Below are positions 51,856 through 60,711 of a stretch of DNA of 64,000 nt, piece by piece. The stretch's first letter is position 1, and each line of letters starts with the position of its first letter. The DNA is taken from positions 2,604,001 to 2,668,000 of the forward strand of contig NZ_CP150355.1 in assembly GCF_051521495.1 (NCBI RefSeq), read 5' to 3'. Under the pieces are notes generated by a model. It did not search any database. It saw only the letters and a list, made by a program, of their open reading frames with translations, and had not been told where the DNA came from. A program made the position numbers and the translations under genes. The stretch is from Sorangium sp051521495 (GTDB lineage Bacteria > Myxococcota_A > Polyangia > Polyangiales > Polyangiaceae).

Positions 51856-53943
51856 ATGAGCAGATGCGTGCGTTCGATCGGGTCATTCGTGCTCGCTCTT
51901 GCCGGAGGGGTGCTCGGGGCGGGGTGCGGCGCCGAATCCGCGGCCGAGCTCGGCGCGCCCGAGACAGGTCGGTGCGGGCCAGAGTCGACGGAGCCGGAGT
52001 GCGCCGCGTCGATCGCGGCCGAGCTCGGCATGGGGCGACAAGGCGAATGGCGATCGCTGATCATGAATGGCAAGAACGGCCCCGAGGAGGTTCATTATCA
52101 GGAGGTCAACGGCCTGGCCGTCTCGCAGGGCGACATCATCCTGGGCAATGCGGAAGAGCTGGAGTCGAAGGGGGTCGGCATCAAGAGCAGGTCGCTTCGT
52201 TGGCCGAACCGGCATGTGCCTTACCTGTTCGATGACAATCTGCCGGAAGAGACTCGGAACCACGTGAATAGCGCCATCGCTCACTGGGAGGAGAACACGA
52301 ATTTCGATTTCGAGTACGTGGCTTCGCCGGCGCCGGGGACCAACTACATTCGCTTCAAGGACAGCGACATGTGCGCGTCGCATGTCGGGATGCAGGGCGG
52401 GGCGCAGCTGATCTATACCTCCAAGGGGCGGTCCAACAACGAAATCGTGGGGATCGCCAACTTCAGGGCGCCGGCGTTGGACGTGGTGCTGACGTACTTC
52501 GCTGACGGCCTCATGTTCGCGGGGTCCAGCACGGACCTCGATCAGGGAGGGTTCTCGGTTCCGTACTCGCTCCCGCCCGGTTACTCGCCCGTCGACATCG
52601 TCGGCATGTCGATGGCGACGTCCCTCAGCCACATCTACACCTGGTACAGTGACGGGAAGTACTCGATCGGCACGCTGTACGACCTTGACAGTGTCCAGGG
52701 GCCAACCAGCTACACTGTGGCGCCGGGCGAAAATATCTTGCGGATCCGCGGCATCGGCTTCGCGGACACGAGCGACCCGGACGACAGGGAGGTCCTCGTA
52801 TGGTACTCGGATGGCAAGGTCAGCATCGGCTCGCCGTCGGACTTCGGCGCGATCAGCGGGACCACCCAGTTCTTCCTGCCGTCGGGAGTAAGCGCGTCCA
52901 ATGTCGTCGAGATGGACACGGATACCAATAACATCGTTCACCTATGGTATTCTGACGGGACGCTGTATTCGGGGACATTTATATATCCGTATGCGTTCGG
53001 CACGGAGTCCTATTCGATGGCGCCGGGGTGCTTCCGGGGCAGTCTCATTCACGAGATCGGGCACGCTGTCGGGCTCTATCACGAGCACAGCCGCTGCGAT
53101 CGGGATAACTACGTGACCGTCCATGAAGAGAACGTCATAGACGATGACGATTATGCGTTCATCTTTGATAAGCTCTGCCTGGAGCGCGATCTCTACTCGT
53201 TCGACTTCAACTCGGTCATGCTCTACGGCTCGTTCGCGTACTCCGTCGATCCCGGGGATCCCACGAAGGCGACCATGGTCAGGGCGGACAATAACGCCAC
53301 GTTCGAGGTGCAGCGGAATGGGCTGAGCGCCGGCGACCTCCGCTCGATCAAGGAGCTGTATGGCTACTCTCCTCCGGCGAACAAGCAGCCGACCAACATC
53401 GTGGCCACGGCCATCTCGAGCACCGGACGCGTCTATACCTGGTACTCGAACGGCACGAGGACCGGCGGGACCGCGGACGATCTGGACAGCGCGGTCGCGT
53501 CCGCAGCGTTCTCGCTCCCTCCCGGGAAGACCGTGGGTCAGATCGTCGCCATGTCGATCGATCCGTCCGATCACGTGGTCACCTGGTACTCCGATAGCAC
53601 GGTGAGCGTCGGGAACAGCACCGACCTCGACTTCTACGCCAGCCCGTCTGCCTACACGCTGCCGCCGGGAAAGACGCCTGCTGATATCGTGGAGATCGGG
53701 ATGGATCCCAGCGGTAAGGTCTACGCCTGGTATGACGACGAGACGGCGAGCAAGGGGACGGTTGCGGATCTGGACGCCTACGTCTCGCCGTACCTGTACT
53801 ACCTGCCCCCGGGAAAGACGCCGGCGATGGTCGCCGGGATCGACGTCGCGAGCAACACCCCGACGGTCTACGTCTGGTACACCGACTTCACGTTCTCGTC
53901 CGGAAACAGCGTGGATCTCGACTCGATCCAGGAAGCCTGGTAA
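51856..53943 (+). CDS. Secreted astacin-type (M12A) metalloprotease lipoprotein with split catalytic domain, copy 1
   Basis: A 695-residue secreted zinc protease. ATG 51856 has AGGGAGAGG eight bases upstream. The leader ends LGAGC (lipobox), followed by a pro-region. The catalytic domain begins RWPNRHVPYLFDDNLPEETR ... FVDFEYV-like strands ... GTNYIRFKDSDMCASHVGMQ. It is then interrupted by four approximately 48-residue WYSDG repeats, and resumes with APGCFRGSLIHEIGHAVGLY-HEHSRCDRDNYV: the astacin HExxHxxGxxH zinc site, catalytic Glu and RxDRD. A Met-turn candidate SVMLY comes about 60 residues later. Four more WYSDG repeats (TNIVATAISSTGRVYTWYSN type, with LPPGKTPAD) close the protein. Regulated from a sigma-54 promoter. 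Confidence 0.92.
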   Translation: MSRCVRSIGSFVLALAGGVLGAGCGAESAAELGAPETGRCGPESTEPECAASIAAELGMGRQGEWRSLIMNGKNGPEEVHYQEVNGLAVSQGDIILGNAEELESKGVGIKSRSLRWPNRHVPYLFDDNLPEETRNHVNSAIAHWEENTNFDFEYVASPAPGTNYIRFKDSDMCASHVGMQGGAQLIYTSKGRSNNEIVGIANFRAPALDVVLTYFADGLMFAGSSTDLDQGGFSVPYSLPPGYSPVDIVGMSMATSLSHIYTWYSDGKYSIGTLYDLDSVQGPTSYTVAPGENILRIRGIGFADTSDPDDREVLVWYSDGKVSIGSPSDFGAISGTTQFFLPSGVSASNVVEMDTDTNNIVHLWYSDGTLYSGTFIYPYAFGTESYSMAPGCFRGSLIHEIGHAVGLYHEHSRCDRDNYVTVHEENVIDDDDYAFIFDKLCLERDLYSFDFNSVMLYGSFAYSVDPGDPTKATMVRADNNATFEVQRNGLSAGDLRSIKELYGYSPPANKQPTNIVATAISSTGRVYTWYSNGTRTGGTADDLDSAVASAAFSLPPGKTVGQIVAMSIDPSDHVVTWYSDSTVSVGNSTDLDFYASPSAYTLPPGKTPADIVEIGMDPSGKVYAWYDDETASKGTVADLDAYVSPYLYYLPPGKTPAMVAGIDVASNTPTVYVWYTDFTFSSGNSVDLDSIQEAW

Positions 53944-54078
53944 GGCGAGTCGAGCCGACCCAGGTCGGGGCGCTCGCCGCGCCCCGCGGTAGGCGGCGGC
54001 GCCTGGTCAGTTCCGCGTTGGTCAGGCGTGCCGCCGCATGAGCGCCGCCCGCGTCGTCCGGCGCGGCTGTGGTGGCCG

Positions 54079-56469
54079 TCAGGGCGCGAGGCCGCACCGC
54101 AGGACCAGCGTGCCGCGCCCGCACACGTCGGCACGGCCGTCCGTGTTCAGTCGGGCGAACTGCAGGCTGGTGCCGTACCTGTCCTCGTCCCAGTTGAGCG
54201 CGTCGGTGTACTCGCGGGGCATGATCGGGCGGATCCGGTCGAAGCTCGTGCCGCCCTGGGAAAACGCGCAGACGAGCCCAGAGGCGGCCCTCCCGCACAG
54301 GTCCGCGAAGCCGTCGCCGTCGAAGTCGGCGAGCCGGAGCGACCCGTATCGGCTGCGCTGCGCTCCCCAGCCGGCGGCGTCCGAGAAATCCTGAGACCAC
54401 CAGTGCGAATGGATGAAGCTGTCCCCGTCTGACACGGCGCAGTGGATCCCGCGCAGGCCGCGGCCGCACACGTCGGCGCGCCCGTCACCGTCGATATCTC
54501 CGAGCTGGATCGTCGTGCCGTAAGCCTCGGCGGACCACCCTTTCGCGTCGGTGAACTCGGTGCTGAGCCAGGTGGTCGCGGTGTCGAAATGATCCTGCAA
54601 TGGGACGCTCAGCGCGCAGACGATCCCGCCGGAGGCGCGGCCGCAGACGTCGGCGCGCCCGTCCCCGTCGACGTCGCCGAGCCGGATCGAGCCGTACCGG
54701 CTCACGTCGGTGTCCCAGCCGCCGCCGTTCGCGAAGGCGGGCGTCCAGAGGGTGCTGGGCTCGAACCAGGCGCCGTTCGAGAGCATGCAGCGGATGCCGT
54801 CGTCGGCGCGCCCGCACACGTCGGCGTCCCCGTCGTGGTCGAGATCGGCGAGCTGCAGGGTCGAGCCGTGGTCGGCGGGCAGCCAGCCCGCGTCGGCGAG
54901 CTCCGCGGTCCACAGCTCGAGCGGGTCGAAGCCGGTGGAGGTCGAATTGGCCAGCGCGCAATGCAGGCCGTCGCTCCGCCGGACGCAGGCGTCGGCGCGA
55001 CCGTCGCCGTTCACATCCCCGAGGCGGAAGCTGCCGTAGTCGATGTCCGGGGAGTCCGAGAACTCGGAGGACCAGGAGGTGACCGTGTTCAGCTCGACGG
55101 TCCAGTCCTGCAGCCGGCCCGGTTCGCAGTCCCATACCCGCGCGTTGTGCGTGTCCGGGTCGAGGTCGAGGCACTTGCCCTGCACCCCGCGCACCTGGCC
55201 GTTGGTGAAGATCGTCCAGCGCTCGGCCCGGACGTCGGCGCACTCCCAGATCTGCACATTCCGGCCATCGAGGACCGGGTCGAACCAATTGCCGTTGTCG
55301 CCGTAGTTGCCGCCATCCACGTCGAGGCACTTGGTCGTCCCCTTGAAGTGAACCTGCCCGCCGTAGATCTCCCACTGCTGGCGCGCAGCGCCGGAACACG
55401 CGCCTGCCTGCACGTTCGTCCCGTTCTGCGCGACGCCGTTCACGACCTCGAGGCACAGCCCGCTCTGGACCAGGTACACGGGCCGTCCGCTCTGGGCTCC
55501 GCTGAGGCTCGACATCGCGATCTGCCGTTTGACATAGTTTCTGTAATTGGTGCTGGGGCTGCAGCTGACACGCTCGTCCAAGCAGCCGTAAGTGTCGAAG
55601 ATATCAAGCTTATCCGTGTCCTCCGCGGCGGAGAGGTTGCCCACGTCGACGCTGCCGGAGCTCGTGGTGGTATTGTACTCGTTGAGGATGTTGTAACCGC
55701 GGTACAGGCTGACGCGGCGCGCCCCGAAGCCCCCGGCGTTGCGATGAGCCTCGAACGCGAACCTGGCGGAATAGATATGGTCGTGGTGGTCCGCGTTCGT
55801 CCCGGAGTTGTAGAGGTTGCTGTGGTCGAGCATCGCGAGGCGGTGCGGCGCGAACCCCTCGATGAGACTGGTCAGCACCTCGAGCAGATCGCGCTTGGTG
55901 TATTCGCTGCCCCCGCCCTTGGCCGTGAGCGTCGTAACCGCGCCGCTCCAGAGCTGCTCGATCTTCGTCACCGGCGCCACGTGCGGGGGGTCATAGGCGT
56001 TGGGCAGCCTGAGGAAGACGAGGCTGACGTTCGTCGCGTTCTGGAGCGTGTACCGGACGATTGCCTTCTGCCCGCCCGTCGTCATGATGGTGATCGATGT
56101 GTCGGTCCACGAGTTCTGGACTCCCGCCATCTGCGCGTAGGCCGCCTTGATACCGTCCTCGCGCTTCACATAATAGGGCGGCGTGAGGTCGGACTTGAAG
56201 TCGTGGTTGTCGCCGGCCGTCACGTAGATCGTCCGCACCGTGTTCCCAGCGGTGATGCTGCCGTGCAGGTCGGGGTTCATGAACAGCAGGTCGTCGTCCT
56301 GATGGGCGACGATATAGAGATCTTTGCTGCAGCCTGCTCGGCAGGTCGCCGGTGAGGTCGCCGTCCCGACCGAGGGCAGCGCGGGTTCGTCGCCGCTGCT
56401 GCACGCCACGATGGCCCCGCAAGCGACGACCCCCGCCGCCAGCACGCTACTGAAGAAGCCACGAATCAT
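54079..56469 (-). CDS. Lipoprotein: PIG-L deacetylase, ricin-type domain and FG-GAP repeats
   Basis: A 796-residue exported enzyme. The leader is FFSSVLAAGVVACGAIVAC. The PIG-L/LmbE domain (about 45-290) has the zinc motif AHQDDDLLFMNP (HxDD) and the distal HHDHIY; family members deacetylate N-acetyl-sugars. A ricin-B/CBM13 domain follows (about 325-470, SGLCLEVVNGVAQNGTNVQA, TKCLDVDGGNYG, GKCLDLDPDTHNARVWDCEP). Then six FG-GAP-type repeats with DxDxDG loops (e.g. GDVDGDGRADVCGR), spaced about 52 residues, run to the end. ATG 56469 has GGAAAGG upstream. It is divergent from astacin gene 2 and convergent to gene 1. A sugar-polymer substrate is likely. Confidence 0.93.
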   Translation of the reverse strand: MIRGFFSSVLAAGVVACGAIVACSSGDEPALPSVGTATSPATCRAGCSKDLYIVAHQDDDLLFMNPDLHGSITAGNTVRTIYVTAGDNHDFKSDLTPPYYVKREDGIKAAYAQMAGVQNSWTDTSITIMTTGGQKAIVRYTLQNATNVSLVFLRLPNAYDPPHVAPVTKIEQLWSGAVTTLTAKGGGSEYTKRDLLEVLTSLIEGFAPHRLAMLDHSNLYNSGTNADHHDHIYSARFAFEAHRNAGGFGARRVSLYRGYNILNEYNTTTSSGSVDVGNLSAAEDTDKLDIFDTYGCLDERVSCSPSTNYRNYVKRQIAMSSLSGAQSGRPVYLVQSGLCLEVVNGVAQNGTNVQAGACSGAARQQWEIYGGQVHFKGTTKCLDVDGGNYGDNGNWFDPVLDGRNVQIWECADVRAERWTIFTNGQVRGVQGKCLDLDPDTHNARVWDCEPGRLQDWTVELNTVTSWSSEFSDSPDIDYGSFRLGDVNGDGRADACVRRSDGLHCALANSTSTGFDPLELWTAELADAGWLPADHGSTLQLADLDHDGDADVCGRADDGIRCMLSNGAWFEPSTLWTPAFANGGGWDTDVSRYGSIRLGDVDGDGRADVCGRASGGIVCALSVPLQDHFDTATTWLSTEFTDAKGWSAEAYGTTIQLGDIDGDGRADVCGRGLRGIHCAVSDGDSFIHSHWWSQDFSDAAGWGAQRSRYGSLRLADFDGDGFADLCGRAASGLVCAFSQGGTSFDRIRPIMPREYTDALNWDEDRYGTSLQFARLNTDGRADVCGRGTLVLRCGLAP

Positions 56470-56645
56470 TGATAATTTAACCTTTCCGGGCGCACCGCTG
56501 CCCGCCTGGGCAGCGCCTTGAGTGAAGTCGGCGTCGCGCGCTGGTTATATCCCAGGTAAGGCACTCGCGGGTCTCCCGTCGCCGCGCCCGCACCCGGATC
56601 TCGCCCGGGGGGACGGCCGCGCCGCGGCCTAGCGAGCGCAGGGGG

Positions 56646-56730
56646 CGCTTCGGGGGTGAAGAGCTCCACGGTGCTGGATGCGAAGGATCCGCCGCCCGTG
56701 ACCAGCTTCAGCACGACGTCGTTGTTGCCC
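56646..56730 (-). pseudogene. Kelch-type repeat scrap
   Basis: The minus strand reads NNDVVLKLVTGGGSFASSTV then ELFTPEAPP, like one blade of the Kelch-motif lipoproteins frequent in myxobacteria ('.VLvtGG......ssaElydP'). No gene continues on either side. The match is short. The remaining 56470-56645 holds only the PIG-L leader region. Confidence 0.35.
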
Positions 56731-56737
56731 CGCCACC

Positions 56738-56812
56738 GTGACATGTCACGCCGCCACCGTGACATGTCACGCCGCCACCGTGACATGTCACGCCGTTGCC
56801 GTGACATGTCGC
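56738..56812. promoter_or_regulatory. Enhancer-like array: four GTGACATGTCAC palindromes, 21-bp period
   Basis: Sites at 56738-56749, 56759-56770, 56780-56791 (perfect) and 56801-56812 (one mismatch, ending CGC), each 21 bp apart. The last site is 121 bp from the sigma-54 promoter at 56933, almost the same distance as in the first copy. The array lies 269 bp from the start of the divergent PIG-L gene and could serve both. Confidence 0.8.
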
Positions 56813-56932
56813 GGCGGCGGGCGCGCCCCTCAACCCTTCGCACCGGCACATCGAGGGCTTGCTGCTGCGCCATTTGCAGGACCTGGAGAGGCGAATGGAC
56901 CCTTCCGCGGCCGAGGTGGCGCGCCACAGGCC

Positions 56933-56948
56933 TGGCACGCCGATTGCT
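56933..56948 (+). promoter_or_regulatory. Sigma-54 (-24/-12) promoter of astacin gene 2
   Basis: TGGCACGCCGATTGCT fits TGGCACG-N4-TTGCT, including the preferred last T. The predicted start is near 56958, about 78 nt before ATG 57036. Surrounding bases have diverged from copy 1 more than the promoter boxes have. Confidence 0.82.
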
Positions 56949-57035
56949 GTGCCAGGGCGTGACACTTCGCGTCGTGGGCTATTCGCCTTGTTCGCTGAAG
57001 TGATTCCTTACTGCGGTCACGGGAGAGGCTTGACG

Positions 57036-59120
57036 ATGAGCAGATGCGTGCGTTCGATCCGGTCATTCGTGCTCGTGCTTGCCGGAGGGGTGCTCGGGGC
57101 GGGGTGCGGCGCCGACGCCGCTGGTGAGCGCGGCGCGCCCGAGGCAGGTCGGTGCGGGCCAGCGTCGACAGAGCCGGAGTGCGCCGCGTCGATCGCGGCC
57201 GAGCTTGGCGTGGGGCGACAAGGCGAATGGCGATCGCTGATCATGAATGGTAAAAACGGCCCCGAAGAGGTTCATTATCAGGACGTCAACGGCCTGGCCG
57301 TCTCTCAGGGCGACATCATCCTCGGCAACGCGGAAGAGCTGGAGTCGAAGGGGTCCGGCATCAAGGACAGGTCGCTCCGTTGGCCGAACCGGCATGTGCT
57401 TTACGTGTTCGATGACAATCTGAGTCAGGAGATCCGGGACCACGTAGACAGCGCCATCGCCCACTGGGAGGCGAACACGGGGTTCGATTTCGAGTACGTG
57501 GCTTCGCCGGCGCCGGGCACGAACTACATTCGCTTCAAGGACAGCGACATGTGCGCGTCGTACGTCGGGATGCAGGGCGGGCAGCAGCTGGTCTATACCT
57601 CCAAGGGGCGGTCCAACAACTCCATCGTAGGGATCGCGAACTACAGGTCGGAGGAGTTGGACGTGGTGCTGACGTACTTCAGTGACGGCGTCATGTTCGC
57701 GGGGTCCAGCACGGACCTCGATCAGGGAGGGTTCTCGGTTCCGTATTCGCTCCCGCCCGGTTACACGCCCCTCGACATCGTCGGCATGTCGATGGCGACG
57801 TCCCTCAGCCACATCTACACCTGGTACGAGGACGGGAAGTACTCGATCGGCACGCTGTACGACCTTGACAGTGTCCAGGGCCCGACCAGCTACACCGTGG
57901 CGTCCGACGAACTTATTTCGCGGATCCGCGGCATCGGCTTCGCGGACACGAACGACCCGAACGACAGGCAGCTCCTCGTATGGTACTCGGATGGCAAAGT
58001 CAGCATCGGATCGCCGTCGGACTTTGACGCGATCAGCGCGTCGACCTCGTTCTTCCTGCCGTCCGGCGTGGAACCATACAATATCGTCGAGATGGACACG
58101 GACGCCAACAACATCGTTCATCTCTGGTATTCTGACGGTACGCTGTATTCAGGGACATTCCTGTATCCGTATGCGTTCGGCACGGGCTCCTATTCGATGG
58201 CGCCGGGATGCTTCCGGGGCAGTCTCATTCACGAGATCGGGCATGCCATCGGGCTCCATCACGAGCAAAGCCGCTGCGATCGGGACAACTACGTGACCGT
58301 CCACGACGAGAACATCATCGACGATTATGAGTTCGCCTTCGATAAGTACTGCGAGGACCGCGATCTCTACTCGTTCGACTTCAACTCGATCATGCTCTAC
58401 GACTCGTTCTCGTACTCGATCGATCCCGAGGATCCCACGAAACCGTCCATGGTCAGGGCGGACAATAACGCCACGTTCGAGGTGCAGCGGAACGGGCTGA
58501 GCGCCGGCGACCTCCGCTCGATCAAGGAGCTGTACGGCTACTCTCCTCCGGCGAGCAAGCAGCCGACCAACATCGCCGCCATGGCCATGTCGAGCACCGG
58601 CCGCGTCTATACCTGGTACTCGAACGGCACGAGGACCGGCGGAACCAAGGACGATCTGGACAGCGCGGTCGCGTCCGCGTCGTTCTCGCTCCCTCCTGGG
58701 AAGACCGTGGGTCAGATCGTCGCGATGGCGATCGATTCGTCCGATCACGTGGTCACCTGGTACACCGATAGCACGGTGAGCGTCGGGAACAGCACCGACC
58801 TCGACTTCTACGCCAGCCCGTCTGCCTACACGCTGCCGCCGGGAAAGACGACCTCCGATATCGTGGAGATCGGGATCGATCCCAGCAACAGAGTCTACGC
58901 CTGGTATGGCGACGGCACCGTCAGCGAGGGGACGTCCGCGGATCTGGACGCCGTCGCCGCGCCCTACGCGTACACCGTGGCGACGGGCAAGACGCCGGCG
59001 ATGATCGTCGGGATCGACATCGCGCGCACCACCACCTACGCCGTCTACGTCTGGTACAACGACTTCACGTTCTCGTCCGGAACCATCTCGGATCTCGACC
59101 AGATCTGGGCGGCCTGGTAA
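57036..59120 (+). CDS. Secreted astacin-type metalloprotease lipoprotein with split catalytic domain, copy 2
   Basis: A 694-residue paralogue of the protein at 51856-53943, alike along its whole length, with the same leader (VLGAGC), the same four-repeat interruption and the same four C-terminal repeats. The zinc site is SLIHEIGHAIGLHHEQSRCD followed by RDNYV, with catalytic Glu and third His intact. Differences cluster in the inserted repeats (GIANYRSEELDVVLTYFSDG; ASDELISRIRG) and in the last two repeats (WYGDGTVSEGTSADLDAV; VATGKTPAMI). ATG 57036 has GGGAGAGG before it. A trypsin-like protease gene starts 20 bp after its stop and is probably cotranscribed. Confidence 0.92.
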   Translation: MSRCVRSIRSFVLVLAGGVLGAGCGADAAGERGAPEAGRCGPASTEPECAASIAAELGVGRQGEWRSLIMNGKNGPEEVHYQDVNGLAVSQGDIILGNAEELESKGSGIKDRSLRWPNRHVLYVFDDNLSQEIRDHVDSAIAHWEANTGFDFEYVASPAPGTNYIRFKDSDMCASYVGMQGGQQLVYTSKGRSNNSIVGIANYRSEELDVVLTYFSDGVMFAGSSTDLDQGGFSVPYSLPPGYTPLDIVGMSMATSLSHIYTWYEDGKYSIGTLYDLDSVQGPTSYTVASDELISRIRGIGFADTNDPNDRQLLVWYSDGKVSIGSPSDFDAISASTSFFLPSGVEPYNIVEMDTDANNIVHLWYSDGTLYSGTFLYPYAFGTGSYSMAPGCFRGSLIHEIGHAIGLHHEQSRCDRDNYVTVHDENIIDDYEFAFDKYCEDRDLYSFDFNSIMLYDSFSYSIDPEDPTKPSMVRADNNATFEVQRNGLSAGDLRSIKELYGYSPPASKQPTNIAAMAMSSTGRVYTWYSNGTRTGGTKDDLDSAVASASFSLPPGKTVGQIVAMAIDSSDHVVTWYTDSTVSVGNSTDLDFYASPSAYTLPPGKTTSDIVEIGIDPSNRVYAWYGDGTVSEGTSADLDAVAAPYAYTVATGKTPAMIVGIDIARTTTYAVYVWYNDFTFSSGTISDLDQIWAAW

Positions 59121-59140
59121 GGCGCAAGGGGTCATCGTCC

Positions 59141-60556
59141 ATGCTGCGCGCGCTGCCCGCCGGTCACCTCGCCGCGCTCGTTCTCGCCTCGCTGTTCGGG
59201 GCGGGCTGCGCCTGGGAGCCGCCGGGCGGCGCGCAGCCGCTCGACGCCTCGGCCTCACCGGTCATCTATGGTGTCGACAGCCGGCTCGAGTTCTTCGAGC
59301 CCCCCGCGGAGGAGCTGCGGCGCCTCGCGCGGTCGTCGACGCTGGCGGTATTCCGGCGCTCCTCCCTCGACGGCGCCGGTCCGGAGGGCGTCCGCGTCAT
59401 GGCGCCGGGCCTGCGCGAAGCGCGCGGCCTCTGCGAGGGCGCGCGCTTCGCCGACCAGCCCTCCGCGGCGGTGTGCTCTGGCGTGCTCGTCGACGACGAC
59501 CTCCTGCTCGTCGCGGGGCATTGCATCGAGGCCGAGGCGTCGTGCGCGGATCTCCTGTTCGCTGCGGGGTACTATTACGACGCTCCTGGTGAGCTGCACG
59601 CGCTCCGGCCGGACGACGTCTTCGCCTGCCGGCGGATCGCATACTTTCAGGCTGACGGCGAGGATGCGCTCGACGCGGCGTTCATTCAGCTGGACCGCCC
59701 TGCGACTCCGTCGCTCCTCCCGGTGGTCCTCGGCGCCGGCTCTCCCTCTCCGGGCGATCCGGTGGTGGCGATCGGGTACGGCGAGGGGTTGCCCGGGAAG
59801 ATCGATGTCGAGGGGCGATGGCTCGGCGCGTGCGCGGCGGGCGGCGCCTGCGCCGAGGCCCAGATCGACGCGTTCACGGGCCTCTCGGGAGGAGGGGTGT
59901 TCGACGCGCTCGGCGCGCTCGCGGGCATCGTCGTGTCGGGGCGGCAGGACTACGACGTGAGCGAGGATGGGTGTCTCACGGCCCGCGTGGAGCCGGCGTC
60001 GGAGGCGAAGGGGGAGAAGATCCTCGTCGCGGCGCGCGCCGTGCAATCGCTGTGCGAGCAGGGGTGGCCGAGCGAACGGCTCTGCGGTCGCGCCGGCGCG
60101 TGCGGGGACGCGGTATGCGCCCCCGGCGAGGACGCGTCGAGCTGTCCTGTCGACTGCCGCGCTGCCGCGTGCGGCGACGGCCGCTGCGAAGCCGACGAGT
60201 GGCGCACGTGCAGCCCGGACTGTCCGCCGACGCCGCCCGGCCACTGGTTGTGTCCTTCCTCGTGGTACGGAGAGGGGACCCAGTGCGACTGCACCTGCAT
60301 GGCTCCCGACCCTGACTGCTTCACGGGGGAGTGCGAGCCGGGCGGGGAGAGCCCGCCAGGCGAGGCTGTCACGCCCGAAGCCCCGGCGCGCGATGCTGGC
60401 GCGTGCTCGCTCGGGGGCGCGCAGCGGAGCTCGGCGTACGCCATCCTCGCGGGCGGCCTGCTCGCGCTCCGTCGCGCCAGGCGCCGCGCTCGTCCTCGCG
60501 CCTCCGGGAGCTGCCCACGCGGTGGACCACACCCTGACGGTCAGCACCTGACGTGA
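59141..60556 (+). CDS. Trypsin-like serine protease with Cys-rich region and MYXO-CTERM-like tail
   Basis: A 471-residue exported protein. The leader ALVLASLFGAGC is a lipobox. The chymotrypsin-fold domain (about 85-310) has SGVLVDDDLLLVAGHCI (His), EDALDAAFIQLDRP (Asp) and DAFTGLSGGGVFDALG (Ser in GLSGGG instead of the usual G(D/N)SGGP). A Cys-rich segment follows (315-400, CGRAGACGDAVCAPGEDASS, CGDGRCEADEWRTCSPDC). The end, GACSLGGAQRSSAYAILAGG then LLALRRARRRA, has Cys, hydrophobic stretch and Arg cluster like a MYXO-CTERM sorting tail. It begins 20 bp after astacin gene 2. It may process or be processed by the astacins. Confidence 0.85.
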   Translation: MLRALPAGHLAALVLASLFGAGCAWEPPGGAQPLDASASPVIYGVDSRLEFFEPPAEELRRLARSSTLAVFRRSSLDGAGPEGVRVMAPGLREARGLCEGARFADQPSAAVCSGVLVDDDLLLVAGHCIEAEASCADLLFAAGYYYDAPGELHALRPDDVFACRRIAYFQADGEDALDAAFIQLDRPATPSLLPVVLGAGSPSPGDPVVAIGYGEGLPGKIDVEGRWLGACAAGGACAEAQIDAFTGLSGGGVFDALGALAGIVVSGRQDYDVSEDGCLTARVEPASEAKGEKILVAARAVQSLCEQGWPSERLCGRAGACGDAVCAPGEDASSCPVDCRAAACGDGRCEADEWRTCSPDCPPTPPGHWLCPSSWYGEGTQCDCTCMAPDPDCFTGECEPGGESPPGEAVTPEAPARDAGACSLGGAQRSSAYAILAGGLLALRRARRRARPRASGSCPRGGPHPDGQHLT

Positions 60557-60711
60557 CCGAGACACCGAGCCTGCTCGCTCATGGCTCCAGGCTCGCTGCT
60601 CCGAGACTCCAATGACTCAAGCATCTTACACGCACACTGCGCCCCCACGCGACAAGGCCCCTAACTTCCAGGCGCTCGCCCGCGCCGGGCGATCTCCGTA
60701 GACTCGCCTCC

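Larger units (their letters stand above)
51541..53943 (+). repeat. 2.4-kb duplicated segment, copy 1
   Basis: From CAGCACGACGT (51541) to the stop of the protease gene, this segment is highly similar to 56709-59120 in the same orientation. It contains the palindrome array, the sigma-54 promoter, the leader and the whole astacin gene. Sequence outside these limits is unrelated between the copies. A PIG-L gene lies between them on the other strand. Confidence 0.9.
56709..59120 (+). repeat. 2.4-kb duplicated segment, copy 2
   Basis: Partner of 51541-53943, about 5.2 kb away in direct orientation. It starts at the same CAGCACGACGT, has one more palindrome in its array, and ends with the second astacin gene. 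Differences are scattered single bases plus a few short indels in the leader and in the repeat regions. Confidence 0.9.

Noticed and set aside
51569..56812. Spaced palindromes considered as a CRISPR array
   Set aside because: Units are 12-bp dyads with 9-bp near-identical spacers; no spacer diversity, no cas genes.
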